64,000 nt of DNA from Exiguobacterium acetylicum (GCF_022170825.1 NZ_CP081878.1:1638001-1702000); one strand, 5' to 3'; counted from the stretch's first letter, positions 1 to 8,916 are shown. Notes: generated by a model not told the origin, from the sequence alone. Program-made: numbers and translations.

Positions 1-60
1 GGCAAGTGCCAAACCGAGGAAGACACTACCGATGAGGCTTGTTGTTTTATATGTAGACAT
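1..60 (-). CDS. Partial secreted or membrane protein (N-terminus only)
   Basis: The ATG is at 60 on the minus strand, preceded by a good ribosome site (AGGTGGAG). Only 20 residues lie in the window: MSTYKTTSLIGSVFLGLALA. A lysine followed by a hydrophobic run suggests a signal peptide or first membrane segment. The rest of the gene is beyond the left edge, so no function can be given. Confidence 0.55.
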   Translation of the reverse strand, partial: MSTYKTTSLIGSVFLGLALA

Positions 61-162
61 TGTTCTCCACCTTTAATTCGGAATAATTACGTTTTACATC
101 ATATCGTAACGATTCCGATTTAACAAGTGCCTTTCCTATTTCTCTATATTTTTTAAATGATA

Positions 163-213
163 CAAAAAAATATACCGGAATGTACAAGTCATTTGCTTGA
201 ACGTTCCGGTATA
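163..213 (-). terminator. Rho-independent terminator of the chemotaxis transducer
   Basis: A long stem pairs TATACCGGAA(TGT) at 171-183 with (ACG)TTCCGGTATA at 201-213. Read on the minus strand it is followed by a T-run (A-run at 163-170). It sits just after the stop of the gene at 224-1138. Confidence 0.8.
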
Positions 214-223
214 ATGAATTCAT

Positions 224-1138
224 TTATAAAACGTCGACGAACTGTTTCGCCTGGCGCTCCAGTTGTTTGGCAGAATCGGCTAACTGATCGAACTCACTGA
301 CTGTATGCTCGAGTTGACCGGTACTGTCCTTGACCTTGCTTGAAATCCGCTCGATACTGTGCGAGACGTCCTCAATTCGCGCAACGATCCCTTCGATATT
401 GTCCTTGATTTCCCCGATCGAGTGAGACACCTTGTTCGACAGGTTTCGAACTTCGGTTGCAACGACATCAAATCCGCGCCCGTGTTCACCAGCGCGTGCC
501 GCCTCGATTGCCGCATTTAAGGCAAGTAGATTCGTCTGCGCGGCAATATCCCGGATCGTCTTGACGATGTCGGTGATTGAGTTGGCATCCTTTCGTAAAG
601 CAACAAGACTCGATAAGTTGTCGACCGATTCCGCCTCGACTTGTTGGACGGTCGCAAGGACGTTCAGACCGTCCTGACGACCACTTTCCGATTTGACCGT
701 CAAGAACGCTGATGTTTCGTTGAGTTCAGCCGCCATTCGTAAGACGTCCTGTTGGCGAATCGTGATGTCTGATGCAATTTTCGACACACCGACGACCCGG
801 CGCCCGTCATCCGAATAAATCGGCATGTACGTCGCTTCGAGCCACTTCTGTTGACCATCGGCAGCTCGTCGTTCGATCTTGTCCTGATACGTGATTCCCT
901 GCATTAATTTGCGCCAAAACAACTCGTAATCCGGACTGTTGACGTACGCTGGAAAGCAGAGATCACGATGATATTTTCCGATTAATTCTTCCACCTCGTA
1001 CCCCATCGTCCGGGCAAACAGTTCATTGACATATGCGACTTTCCGTCGATCGTCAAACCGGATGATGGCTAGATTTTGCTCGATTGCTCGAATGACTTGT
1101 GTGTCAGTAACGTGAGCTGCCTGTTCTTGCATCGACAT
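224..1138 (-). CDS. Soluble PAS-domain methyl-accepting chemotaxis transducer
   Basis: This 304-residue protein has an N-terminal PAS domain (about residues 15-125), followed by a chemoreceptor signalling hairpin around residues 190-250 with the conserved tip [20 protein letters not shown]. No membrane segment or HAMP domain is visible, so it is a cytoplasmic transducer that would sense an internal cue, perhaps redox or a small ligand, and signal to CheA/CheW. It is shorter than typical receptors and has only a minimal signalling domain. The start at 1138 has GGGAGG seven bases upstream. It appears monocistronic, with its own terminator. The PAS ligand cannot be read from sequence. Confidence 0.9.
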   Translation of the reverse strand: MSMQEQAAHVTDTQVIRAIEQNLAIIRFDDRRKVAYVNELFARTMGYEVEELIGKYHRDLCFPAYVNSPDYELFWRKLMQGITYQDKIERRAADGQQKWLEATYMPIYSDDGRRVVGVSKIASDITIRQQDVLRMAAELNETSAFLTVKSESGRQDGLNVLATVQQVEAESVDNLSSLVALRKDANSITDIVKTIRDIAAQTNLLALNAAIEAARAGEHGRGFDVVATEVRNLSNKVSHSIGEIKDNIEGIVARIEDVSHSIERISSKVKDSTGQLEHTVSEFDQLADSAKQLERQAKQFVDVL

Positions 1139-1253
1139 GCCGATTCCTCCCTGGATTCAAACTCAAGGTTATAATGCCCTATTGTCATATTATCCCTTAT
1201 ATCGACAAGTCCCTGCCATTTTAAACTGTAATCTAGTAAATAAAATATGATGT

Positions 1254-2012
1254 TTAATACGCACTCCATCCACCGTCCGCGACGACGATCGCCCCGTTAA
1301 TAAAGCTCGCTTCATCGGACACCAGAAACAATGCCAATTTTGCGATCTCATCCGGATGACCGGCACGTGGGTTGAGTCCCATGCCGAGCATCGCGCGACC
1401 CATTCCGAATTCATTCAGATTCGTCATCGATTGCCCGATATTCGTCTCAACGGCTCCGGGTGCGATCCCATTACACCGAATCCCATCTCCTGCATAAAAG
1501 AAGGCGGTGTTTTTCGTCAGACCGATGACGGCATGTTTCGATGCCGTATAGGCAGCTCCTGCTCGGGCACCGTTCAGACCACCGATCGAAATGTTATTGA
1601 GGATCGTACCTCCTCCGACTTCTTTAAAATGCTTGACTGCTTCACGCATCAAACGCATCGTTCCCGTCGTATTGACGGCAAGAACGTGATCCCATCGTTC
1701 ATCTGAGATATCTGCTACGCCTTCCATCCCGTCCATGATTCCAGCGTTATTGACGAGAACATCTAGCTTTCCATAAGCATCGATTGTCTGTTTAACGAGT
1801 TCTCCTGCTGCACCGAGCTTTGCGATGTCACTCGCAACAGCCATCGCTTCTCCGCCTGCTTCCTTGATTTCGGTAGCGACGCGTTCGACGGTTTCTAACC
1901 GAATGTCCGCTGCGACGATTCGTGCGCCTTCTTGTGCAAACAATTTTGCCATTGCTTCACCCATTCCAGAACCAGCACCCGTGACGATGATCGTTTTTCC
2001 TGTTAGCCGCAT
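1254..2012 (-). CDS. Short-chain dehydrogenase/reductase (NAD-type)
   Basis: This 252-residue Rossmann-fold SDR carries the cofactor motif TGAGSGMG (11-18), NNAG (88-91) and a Ser142-Tyr155-Lys159 catalytic triad (YTASK). Asp36 at the end of the second beta strand suggests NAD rather than NADP. The family oxidises or reduces alcohols, sugars or acyl groups; the substrate is not evident. The gene stands alone on the minus strand, with AAAGGATG upstream of the ATG. No clear terminator follows it. Confidence 0.85.
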   Translation of the reverse strand: MRLTGKTIIVTGAGSGMGEAMAKLFAQEGARIVAADIRLETVERVATEIKEAGGEAMAVASDIAKLGAAGELVKQTIDAYGKLDVLVNNAGIMDGMEGVADISDERWDHVLAVNTTGTMRLMREAVKHFKEVGGGTILNNISIGGLNGARAGAAYTASKHAVIGLTKNTAFFYAGDGIRCNGIAPGAVETNIGQSMTNLNEFGMGRAMLGMGLNPRAGHPDEIAKLALFLVSDEASFINGAIVVADGGWSAY

Positions 2013-2096
2013 CGTGAATCATCCTTTCGTCTATCGTGATACTATTCTATTCCCTTTCTTCTCATCAAATGTATCAACCGTCGTGTCGATTCCATG

Positions 2097-2127
2097 AAAA
2101 AAGACCCGACGAGTTTCGTCGGATCTT
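2097..2127 (-). terminator. Terminator of the amaP-DUF2273-Asp23 operon
   Basis: On the minus strand, AGATCCGACGA, a 3-nt loop and TCGTCGGGTCT are followed by TTTTTT. It lies 10 bases after the stop of the Asp23/Gls24 gene. Confidence 0.85.
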
Positions 2128-2136
2128 TCGACTTGC

Positions 2137-2574
2137 TTATTGCAATTCGCGACTTTTTTCTTCTTGTTCGCTGTTCGATTTATTTTTTGCTTCGAACTCG
2201 GCACGTGTCATGACGTCCTCGACATGCATATTCACTTCGACGACTTCAAGCCCTGTCATGTCACTGATTGATTTTTTGATTTTAGCGACTGTCTCTTGGA
2301 AGATCGATGGAATATTTTTGCCGTATTCGACGATGACTTTCAAATCGAGTGCAACTTGACGCTCCCCGACTTCAGCACCGATTCCTTTTGTAATGTCTTC
2401 AGAACTCCGGAGACGATCTGTCAGTCCACTCATGAATCCACCACTCATTGACAAGATGCCTGTCACTTCGTTCGACGCAATCCCAGCGATTTTTTTGATG
2501 ACTTGATCTTCGAACGTCAATTTATTTTCGCGTACCACTTCGTTTTCAGTTGTTGTGTTTATTTCGTTTGCCAT
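2137..2574 (-). CDS. Asp23/Gls24 family envelope stress protein
   Basis: The 145 residues match the Asp23/Gls24 fold throughout, with the family start (LTFEDQVIKKIAGIASNEVTGI) followed by a GG(F)MSGL stretch and the VEVNMHVEDV region. In Staphylococcus the protein is recruited to the membrane by AmaP and its loss triggers a cell-wall stress response. Here it is the last gene of a three-gene operon with DUF2273 and AmaP homologues. The C-terminus is rich in Lys, Ser and Glu. The ribosome site GGAGAG is just upstream. Confidence 0.9.
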   Translation of the reverse strand: MANEINTTTENEVVRENKLTFEDQVIKKIAGIASNEVTGILSMSGGFMSGLTDRLRSSEDITKGIGAEVGERQVALDLKVIVEYGKNIPSIFQETVAKIKKSISDMTGLEVVEVNMHVEDVMTRAEFEAKNKSNSEQEEKSRELQ

Positions 2575-2617
2575 TTGAAATCTCTCCTTTTTGAATGTTT
2601 AGTAAGTTATATATGAA

Positions 2618-2824
2618 TCAGTCCCGTTGAAAGAACTGAATCCACCCTTCAATATCGAGCGCACCATCGCGCCATTTTCCAATTAAAAATCCGATCGCTG
2701 CGAAAGCAACGATGAGGATTGTCGGACCAAAGCCAATCGTCAAGAATAAGATGGCGAGGATCAGACCGGCAAGTCCTCCGATCAGTCGAAACCGATACGG
2801 ATAGAGTGCTTCTCTTGTCTTCAT
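2618..2824 (-). CDS. DUF2273 small membrane protein
   Basis: This 68-residue protein has two closely spaced hydrophobic helices (about 12-30 and 32-48) and then a GKWRDG turn, which fits the DUF2273 family. These small membrane proteins accompany Asp23/AmaP in Gram-positive bacteria; their exact role is not established. It sits between amaP and the Asp23 gene. The start has GGAGGAG about eight bases upstream. Confidence 0.85.
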   Translation of the reverse strand: MKTREALYPYRFRLIGGLAGLILAILFLTIGFGPTILIVAFAAIGFLIGKWRDGALDIEGWIQFFQRD

Positions 2825-2839
2825 GTTCCCGCTCCTCCT

Positions 2840-3382
2840 TTAGACGACACGTTCCGATGTTTTCGTTTTCGTGTCACTGATCGTGACTTTCGTACTCGTT
2901 ACTGGCAACTCGAGTAAGGATTCGACAGCTTGTTTAGCTCGTTCTTGAATATCCTTCGCGATCGTCGGTAATCCTTCTTGTCCGAAGACCGAGCAGTCGA
3001 CTTTCAAGGCGACCGTCTCTTTTTTCGAATGGATGTCGGCATGGACACGCGGTGTCCGTACACCACCAATTCCACGAATCGACTCTAAAGCCGTCCGTTC
3101 GATTGTTTCCTTCGAAATCGTAATCGTTCCGTCACCCGTTTGAATCAACAAACGTTGACCTTTCGAGCGGCTAAATAATCCAGTGAATAATAGAATGACG
3201 AATACGAATGCTAAAAATCCTCCAATAGATAGAACGGTATAGCTATACCATTGCTGATCCTGCCACTGCTCAATCAACGAACTGAGCCGTGGAACGTCAT
3301 AGACACCGAGCACAAGCAGCCCGACACTGACGAGTCCGAGTATGCCTATGATGACGAGCAAGAATCGATTGAACCCATTCAT
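2840..3382 (-). CDS. amaP: AmaP, alkaline shock protein membrane anchor
   Basis: This 180-residue protein has two N-terminal membrane helices (about 5-27 and 45-68) and a cytoplasmic Asp23-like domain, the AmaP architecture. In Staphylococcus, AmaP anchors Asp23 to the membrane. The start at 3382 (MNGFNRF) has AAGGAG eight bases upstream; the ATG at 3388 is only two bases from it, so the later one is preferred. It is the first gene of the operon, with a sigma-B-like promoter about 80 bases upstream. Confidence 0.85.
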   Translation of the reverse strand: MNGFNRFLLVIIGILGLVSVGLLVLGVYDVPRLSSLIEQWQDQQWYSYTVLSIGGFLAFVFVILLFTGLFSRSKGQRLLIQTGDGTITISKETIERTALESIRGIGGVRTPRVHADIHSKKETVALKVDCSVFGQEGLPTIAKDIQERAKQAVESLLELPVTSTKVTISDTKTKTSERVV

Positions 3383-3461
3383 CTGCATCTCTCCTTTACA
3401 ATTGTTATCTTCTTTCACCTAGGTGATTCAACACATGAAATATTATGTGTATGGTGTGTTT

Positions 3462-3486
3462 ATTCCCGTTCACTCGAACCCGAAAC
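3462..3486 (-). promoter_or_regulatory. Sigma-B-like promoter of the amaP operon
   Basis: On the minus strand, GTTTCG (3481-3486) and GGGAAT (3462-3467) are separated by 13 bases. This resembles the Bacillales general stress consensus GTTT(AA)-N12-15-GGG(A/T)A. asp23 is a known sigma-B target in Staphylococcus, which fits. A perfect 12-bp palindrome, TCACCTAGGTGA (3415-3426), lies in the leader. Confidence 0.55.
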
Positions 3487-3576
3487 ATTTAAATAAACTT
3501 TTGTTAAAATGTTCATATATTCTGATTATTCAGACTATAAAAGGTGAAACTAGTGCCTTATTTACTGTATTTTACG

Positions 3577-3608
3577 AAAAAGGACCTCTTTCAATCTAAA
3601 AGGAGGTC
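3577..3608 (-). terminator. Terminator of the 3669-4118 gene
   Basis: On the minus strand, GACCTCCTTT pairs with AAAGAGGTC (one bulge) across a short loop and is followed by CTTTTT. It lies about 60 bases past the stop of the upstream gene. Confidence 0.75.
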
Positions 3609-3668
3609 AACACTCGAATTATTTATCATTAAACATATATCCTGTCAATACGTTTTTTAACCCTTTAC

Positions 3669-4118
3669 TCATTTCACATCAATCGGAAAGGCAAAATCCC
3701 CTTCGCCTTCTTTCCAGTCGGCTGTAATCTGATAGACATATCGCCCGGGAATCGTCGGGACGGTAAACTGCTCGGTCTTCTCAAATGTTTTAATCTTCTT
3801 ATTATCCTCGACCGACCATAGTACGATCGTGACAGACTTTGGAGCTGGTCCCTCTTCAAAACGGATTGTCAATCGATCTTTAGGAGTTGCTTGCGTACTT
3901 GGATAGTCTTTCACTAAATCGACGGCTTCCGCCTTCGCATCGGCTGTTTCTCCGCGAAACATCCCTGACCAACTATAGGTGCCGGTATACACCTTCACGT
4001 CGCGTTCTTCAATCGTCACGGTAGGTTCAGGTGGTTGATGGCGAAAAGGATCAAGTGATAAAAACCATCCGATTGCAATTGCGATCACGATCAATCCAAT
4101 AAACAGATAACGTTTCAT
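3669..4118 (-). CDS. Membrane-anchored hypothetical protein
   Basis: The 149 residues contain one N-terminal hydrophobic anchor (MKRYLFIGLIVIAIAIGWFL) and an external domain that looks beta-rich, with Tyr/Trp-containing strands (TGTYSWSGMFRG, PGRYVYQITADW). There is no lipobox cysteine. The start is set at the ATG at 4118, seven bases from GGAGG; an in-frame TTG at 4124 is too close to it. No family is recognised. It is monocistronic, with its own terminator. Confidence 0.65.
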   Translation of the reverse strand: MKRYLFIGLIVIAIAIGWFLSLDPFRHQPPEPTVTIEERDVKVYTGTYSWSGMFRGETADAKAEAVDLVKDYPSTQATPKDRLTIRFEEGPAPKSVTIVLWSVEDNKKIKTFEKTEQFTVPTIPGRYVYQITADWKEGEGDFAFPIDVK

Positions 4119-4203
4119 AGACAAACCTCCTACACAATGTTTTCAAATCAACAAAAGCGGCAATACCTCTCAAGGAGTACGTTATTCAGAAGGAGGAGTT
4201 CAG

Positions 4204-4932
4204 ATGATTCAAGATAAAGTCGTCATCATTACAGGGGCATCAAGCGGTATTGGGGAAGCAACAGCGAAAGAACTTGCGAAACAAGGTGCAAAACTCGTTC
4301 TTGCTGCACGCCGGGAAGATCGTTTGCAAGAGCTCGTCAAAGCGGTTGAAGCTGAAGGTGGTCAAGCCGTTTATCAAGTGACGGACGTCACCGACCGTGA
4401 GCAAGTTGATGCACTCGCTAAACTTGCGAAAGACAAGTTCGGCTCAGTTGATGTCATTATTAACAACGCTGGATTGATGCCACTATCGCACCTCCATAAG
4501 AATCAGCAGGACGAATGGAACACAATGGTCGACGTCAACATTAAAGGTGTCCTTCACGGAATCGGAGCAGTCTTGCCGTACATGCGCGAACAAAAAAGCG
4601 GTCACGTCATTAACATCTCGTCCGTTGCCGGTCATGAAGTCATGCCGTCGAGTGCCGTCTATAGCGGTACGAAATTCGCAGTTCGCGCCATCACGGAAGG
4701 TCTTCGTAAAGAAGAATCCGTCGATAATCACATCCGCGCAACGATCATCTCACCGGGAGCGGTCGATACGGAACTCAAGGACCATATCTCGGATGAAGAG
4801 ATTAAACAAGGAATTGGTGACTTGAAAGCGATCGATGCAAGCGCAATCGCGCGTGCCATCGCCTATGCTGTCAACGAACCAGAGGATGTCGCGATCAACG
4901 AGATCTTAATTCGTCCAACAGCGCAACGTTAA
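4204..4932 (+). CDS. Short-chain dehydrogenase/reductase (NADP-type)
   Basis: The 242-residue SDR has TGASSGIG (10-17), NNAG (87-90) and the catalytic Ser140-Tyr153-Lys157 (YSGTK). Arg36-Arg37 after the second strand suggest NADP. The C-terminal EILIRPTAQR ending is common in a widespread group of bacterial SDRs of unknown substrate. It is transcribed alone, with AGGAGGAG upstream of the ATG and a strong terminator shared with the next gene. Confidence 0.85.
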   Translation: MIQDKVVIITGASSGIGEATAKELAKQGAKLVLAARREDRLQELVKAVEAEGGQAVYQVTDVTDREQVDALAKLAKDKFGSVDVIINNAGLMPLSHLHKNQQDEWNTMVDVNIKGVLHGIGAVLPYMREQKSGHVINISSVAGHEVMPSSAVYSGTKFAVRAITEGLRKEESVDNHIRATIISPGAVDTELKDHISDEEIKQGIGDLKAIDASAIARAIAYAVNEPEDVAINEILIRPTAQR

Positions 4933-4950
4933 TTACATGTTAATTTGTAG

Positions 4951-4992
4951 ACAGGACCCCTCATTAGCAAAACAGCTAACGAGGGGTCCTGT
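4951..4992. terminator. Bidirectional terminator
   Basis: ACAGGACCCCTCATTAGC pairs with GCTAACGAGGGGTCCTGT over a 6-nt loop. It lies between the convergent genes ending at 4932 and 4998 and is symmetrical enough to serve both. The flanking T-runs are weak. Confidence 0.75.
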
Positions 4993-4997
4993 TCTGT

Positions 4998-5966
4998 TTA
5001 GAGAAGTCGCTCCGCGATGAGCTGGTACGACTGCAATCGTTTTTCTTGATCAAAAGCATTGTTGATCAGTAAAAACTGATCCGTTTGATAACGCGTTGCT
5101 AATGCCTCAAGCTCCCGCGCGATGACGTCCGGTGTTCCGACAATCGCCCGCCGTCGATCTTTGCGGATTCGCTCCGCTTGCACGTCATTAAAGACCTTTG
5201 CTTCAGTCGTAGCAAACGACGGGACGATTGAATTCCCGAGTCGGACGCCTTGAATCCACGCATCTTGTGTTCGAGCGAGACGTTCTGCTTCTTCTTGCGT
5301 CGGGGCACAGATGACGAAAACGCAGACGATGACGTCTGTTCCCCCTGCCTCACGATACGTAGAAAGCGTCTCTTCCCAGCGATCCGGATTGATGAAGTGA
5401 CCAAAAACGAGACCACGGTCTTGTTCTGCTGCAATTCGCGCACTACGTGGCGACAGACCAAGGATCGAAATTGGCGACGGTTGCCGGTCCCGCGGTGTCG
5501 TCTTGACGATCCGGTACGGGTGTCGATTCGATAGACTGTCTGTCAAGAAACCCGCCGTTTCGTTAACAAGTCGACTAAACTCAGCCGCTCGGTTGTCTTC
5601 TCCGTCCGTTAAAGCAAGTCGTGTCCGCTCGCTTCCACCTGGCGAATTGCCGATTCCGAGTTCGATCCGACCTGGATAAAAGGCGTCGAGTGTCGCAAAA
5701 CTCTCGGCGACTTTCAGCGGATGATACTGCGGTAACAACACTCCACCTGAACCAAGTTTGATGTTTGACGTCTTCGCACCCATCCGGGCGATGAACAACT
5801 CTGGTGCTGCACTGAGCAACCCGTTCGTATTATGATGTTCAGCAAACCAGTACCGCTCATAACCGAGTCGCTCGGCTTCTAGGACGAGTCGTTCCGTCGC
5901 TTCCATCGTCGCTTCGACCGTATCGCCCTCATGTAACGGTACTTGATCGAGTATTCCAAGTCGCAT
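4998..5966 (-). CDS. LLM-class flavin-dependent oxidoreductase
   Basis: This 322-residue luciferase-like monooxygenase begins MRLGILDQVPLHEG and carries family landmarks: RYWFAEHHN, GSGGVLLPQYHPLKVAE and ELGIGNSPGG. Members are TIM-barrel enzymes that use reduced flavin to oxidise varied organic substrates; the substrate here is unknown. The ATG at 5966 has AGGAGG eight bases upstream and is preferred to the GTG at 5969. The gene is monocistronic. Confidence 0.85.
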   Translation of the reverse strand: MRLGILDQVPLHEGDTVEATMEATERLVLEAERLGYERYWFAEHHNTNGLLSAAPELFIARMGAKTSNIKLGSGGVLLPQYHPLKVAESFATLDAFYPGRIELGIGNSPGGSERTRLALTDGEDNRAAEFSRLVNETAGFLTDSLSNRHPYRIVKTTPRDRQPSPISILGLSPRSARIAAEQDRGLVFGHFINPDRWEETLSTYREAGGTDVIVCVFVICAPTQEEAERLARTQDAWIQGVRLGNSIVPSFATTEAKVFNDVQAERIRKDRRRAIVGTPDVIARELEALATRYQTDQFLLINNAFDQEKRLQSYQLIAERLL

Positions 5967-6028
5967 CACACATTCCTCCTCTACCCTTTTAGTGTAAGGG
6001 GTGGAGGAAGGGAGTTCAAAAACGAGGC

Positions 6029-6718
6029 TCAGACACGGACGAGACGATCTTCAATGATAACGCCATCTCGCATCTCGATCGTCCGGTTCGCTCGTTCCGC
6101 AAGTGCCGGATCGTGGGTAACGAACAACACGCCGCAACCTTTCTCTTCGTTTAATGACCGTAAGAGATTGAAAATGATTTCTCCCGTATCCGTATCGAGG
6201 TTCCCCGTTGGCTCATCGGCAAGCAGCCATTTTGGTTCATGGACGAGTGCACGGGCAACGGCGACCCGTTGTTGTTGTCCACCTGAGAGTTGCGATGGCA
6301 AACTGCCTGCTTTATCAGCGAGACCGACTTGCGCGAGTAACTGCTCGGCGCGTTCTTTTTTATCGTATGGTACTTTCCGACCGAACAGAGGCGCCATGAC
6401 ATTTTCAAGCGCCGTCAGCGTCGGAATCAAATGAAACTGTTGGAAGATGAAGCCGATGTTCTCGAAGCGGAAGTCGGATAGTTCTTTACTGTTCAATTTG
6501 TTGATCGGCTTCCCGTCATAATGCAACTCTCCACTCGTCGGACGATCGAGCGTCCCGATTAGACTGAGTAACGTCGACTTTCCAGAACCCGATGGTCCGA
6601 TGATCGAGATGAAGTCACCCGCTTCAAGTGTCACATCGATATCTTGTAACGCATGTGTCTCGACACCGTCTCCCGAAAATGATTTTCCCATCTGTTTGCA
6701 TTGAAATGTTCCTTCCAT
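6029..6718 (-). CDS. Orphan ABC transporter ATPase, MacB/LolD type
   Basis: The 229-residue ATPase has Walker A GPSGSGKST (about 41-49), Q-loop FQQFH, signature LSGGQQQR and Walker B LLADEP followed by TGNLDT. It belongs to the class that powers FtsX/MacB-type permeases. No permease gene is adjacent on either side. It shares wording with the ATPase at 22654 (GFIFQQFHL, CGVLFVTHD, a final I-EDR segment), so it may energise one of the distant giant permeases. The start at 6718 follows GGAGGG by seven bases. Confidence 0.85.
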   Translation of the reverse strand: MEGTFQCKQMGKSFSGDGVETHALQDIDVTLEAGDFISIIGPSGSGKSTLLSLIGTLDRPTSGELHYDGKPINKLNSKELSDFRFENIGFIFQQFHLIPTLTALENVMAPLFGRKVPYDKKERAEQLLAQVGLADKAGSLPSQLSGGQQQRVAVARALVHEPKWLLADEPTGNLDTDTGEIIFNLLRSLNEEKGCGVLFVTHDPALAERANRTIEMRDGVIIEDRLVRV

Positions 6719-6794
6719 ATGTAAGCCCTCCATTTATTCGTGATAACGTACTATTCAAGAATAGATTGGGAATTCCTTCTAAATGAAAGGAAAT

Positions 6795-6827
6795 AAAAAA
6801 CAGTATTCTTAAGGAACAAGAATACTG
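6795..6827 (-). terminator. Terminator of the 6828-7220 gene
   Basis: CAGTATTCTT and AAGAATACTG form a perfect 10-bp stem (6801-6827), followed on the minus strand by TTTTTT. The stem begins directly at the stop codon. Confidence 0.85.
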
Positions 6828-7220
6828 TCAAGAAACACGCGGTTGAATGGAGACGAAGTTTTTGCGATAGACAATCTCATACGGTAAGACGAACAATAGA
6901 CAAGCGAGACACGTAAATTTGATCATGCTACCGATTGGTGGTAAAGGAGACAGTGAAGCCTCGTGCCACGCTTCATATAAACCGATGAAGAGAAACAAGA
7001 CGACGGCACTCGTCGTCACATAGATGAGTAGACGAAGGGTTAACGGATAGTGGCGAACAATCCATAACATTGGTAAACCAAAGATAAAATAGGATAACGT
7101 CATCGCAAACGTACCGAACTGATAGACGATTTCAAAGTCAATCGTCGTCAGGAACGAATACGCCGTGAACGCTAAGAACGAAAGAATCGTCACGACAGCC
7201 GCATAACTGATCCAGCGCAT
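6828..7220 (-). CDS. Four-helix membrane protein, unknown function
   Basis: The 130-residue protein is almost entirely hydrophobic, with four predicted membrane segments (about 5-24, 35-55, 63-84 and 98-116). The short tail YRKNFVSIQPRVS is probably cytoplasmic. No family motif is recognised. It is transcribed alone and has its own terminator. Confidence 0.6.
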   Translation of the reverse strand: MRWISYAAVVTILSFLAFTAYSFLTTIDFEIVYQFGTFAMTLSYFIFGLPMLWIVRHYPLTLRLLIYVTTSAVVLFLFIGLYEAWHEASLSPLPPIGSMIKFTCLACLLFVLPYEIVYRKNFVSIQPRVS

Positions 7221-7416
7221 ACGGTTGGCTCCTCTCCTGAATGTCGTTCCTGTCCGCGCGATCGCGACAGAAACCGGATATGTACAATTAGTGTAGGCAG
7301 TCCGATTTCATTTGTCAATTGTCTTCAGATTGACTTATTCAGTCAATGAACGATTGCGTTGGAAACGGATTCATTGAATAATGGAAAAAATGGACTAGGA
7401 AAGTGAGGTTTTACCG

Positions 7417-7935
7417 ATGGATGAACAACTAACGCATTTTCATGACCGCTTTGAGGCTACTCCTGATCGCCATGATGGACTTACGTTCAATGAGGTCGCG
7501 TCACGTCTGACACCTTCAAAACGAGCAGCACTTGTATGGATGGAGCAAACGGGTGGTGAGCCGAACGTCGTAAAGCTAGAGGAACGGTTTGTCATCAGCG
7601 ACACTGTCAAAGAGAGTCCAACTGGTCGACGGAGCGTCTGTTTTGACGAAGCCGCTCGTCTTGGTCGAAAGAAAAATGCCCCTGTTGCTAGTATCGAATC
7701 GCTGATCGAAACGCTAGACGTACACCTATTGACACCAGAACAGTATCAAGAACTGCAGACACAGTTTTCGTTTGACGAAAAGACTTCCAGTTGGCTTGCG
7801 ACACCAGACATGATTCGTCAAAAAGGTGGCGCCTTGTTCGGAGATCGTCGTTACGAAACGACCTTTATCTATCATAATGGGGCGGATTCCTATTATGCTA
7901 GTCGTGGATTTCGTGTCTTCCTTGAACTCGAATAA
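7417..7935 (+). CDS. DUF4256 family protein
   Basis: The 172-residue protein matches DUF4256 along its length: MEQTGGEPNVV near residue 45, ESPTGRRSVCFDEAA, then KTSSWLATP, GGALFGDRRY and IYHNGADSYYASRGFR. The family is widespread in bacteria with no assigned activity. The conserved Arg, Asp and Tyr residues in the C-terminal half suggest a binding or catalytic site. It is slightly shorter than usual. It is monocistronic, with a strong terminator. Confidence 0.8.
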   Translation: MDEQLTHFHDRFEATPDRHDGLTFNEVASRLTPSKRAALVWMEQTGGEPNVVKLEERFVISDTVKESPTGRRSVCFDEAARLGRKKNAPVASIESLIETLDVHLLTPEQYQELQTQFSFDEKTSSWLATPDMIRQKGGALFGDRRYETTFIYHNGADSYYASRGFRVFLELE

Positions 7936-7940
7936 ATGAA

Positions 7941-7973
7941 AACATTCCGCTCAAAGTAGCGGAATGTTTTTTT
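7941..7973 (+). terminator. Terminator of the DUF4256 gene
   Basis: AACATTCCGCT and AGCGGAATGTT form a perfect 11-bp stem over a short loop, followed by TTTTT. Confidence 0.9.
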
Positions 7974-8028
7974 GACAATTATAGGGAATAATACCCATTT
8001 ATGATATGATGATGCAAGAGTACGGGAG

Positions 8029-8916
8029 GTGGACGTCATATTTGTATTGGGTTTGATTATTGGTAGTCTCGTGATGTTGCTCAGTTTTCGATTATTTCGT
8101 CGGCAGCAGCCGGATACGATCGCGTTATGTAAAGATATTTTCTATGTGTTTGAAGTCCAGCCGGAATATCGTTTCCGCTACATTAGTCCATCCCTTGATG
8201 ATCATATCGGTAAAGGAGTCGCAGCAGCGAGTTATCTCGATCCGGACGAGTGTTTTGCTCGGATTCATCCGGAAGACATCGAAGTCCTGATGTCAAAAAT
8301 TTCAGGTGACTGCGATTACGATCAGCCGTTTCGCCAGCGCTGGCGTACGAATGACAATCAGTATGTCTGGTTCGAAGAATATGCGACACCGATTCGCGAA
8401 CATGGACAGATCGTTGCCATCCAAGGTGTGATTCGCAACATTGATGATCAATTAAAATCACAACAAGCGATGCTTGATCAATACCGGACCGATTCCTTAA
8501 CGCGGCTCGGTAATCGACACGCCTTTAATGAAGCGGTTCACAAATTGGACCAAGCGGAAACGACATATGGTCTGATTCTGCTTGACTTGAATGAACTAAA
8601 AGAACTGAACGACCGATTCGGTCACGCTGTCGGGGATGCGTTACTAGAACAGACAGGACTCTGTATCCGCCGCTTAACGGATCATGGTTACCGGATTGGT
8701 GGCGATGAATTCGTCTTGATTGACTATAGTCCATCCATCTCCACCTTTGAAGCATTCGTCGAACACGTCCGCTCGACGTTCGCGACCCATGAGATCGGAC
8801 TCGCAATCGGTGCCGTCCATGCGACAACAGGACGCCGGATCGACGACGTCCTGCATGAGGCAGATGCGCGGATGTATCAAGAGAAGATGAAGAAACGCTT
8901 AAGTCGCCAGTACTGA
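8029..8916 (+). CDS. Membrane-anchored PAS-GGDEF diguanylate cyclase
   Basis: The 295-residue protein has one N-terminal membrane helix, a PAS_3-like domain (about 45-140) and a GGDEF domain. The active site RIGGDEF is intact, and RLTD five residues before it is a complete inhibitory I-site, so it should make cyclic di-GMP with product feedback. There is no EAL domain. The GTG start at 8029 overlaps GGGAGG; the next in-frame candidate is the TTG at 8047, so the exact start is uncertain. Its 3' end overlaps the convergent hydrolase by 18 bases. Confidence 0.85.
   Translation: MDVIFVLGLIIGSLVMLLSFRLFRRQQPDTIALCKDIFYVFEVQPEYRFRYISPSLDDHIGKGVAAASYLDPDECFARIHPEDIEVLMSKISGDCDYDQPFRQRWRTNDNQYVWFEEYATPIREHGQIVAIQGVIRNIDDQLKSQQAMLDQYRTDSLTRLGNRHAFNEAVHKLDQAETTYGLILLDLNELKELNDRFGHAVGDALLEQTGLCIRRLTDHGYRIGGDEFVLIDYSPSISTFEAFVEHVRSTFATHEIGLAIGAVHATTGRRIDDVLHEADARMYQEKMKKRLSRQY

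Noticed and set aside
7329..7347. Inverted repeat ATTGACT/AGTCAAT as an operator
   Set aside because: It is only 7 bp per arm, there is no regulator beside it, and its position relative to a promoter is unclear.
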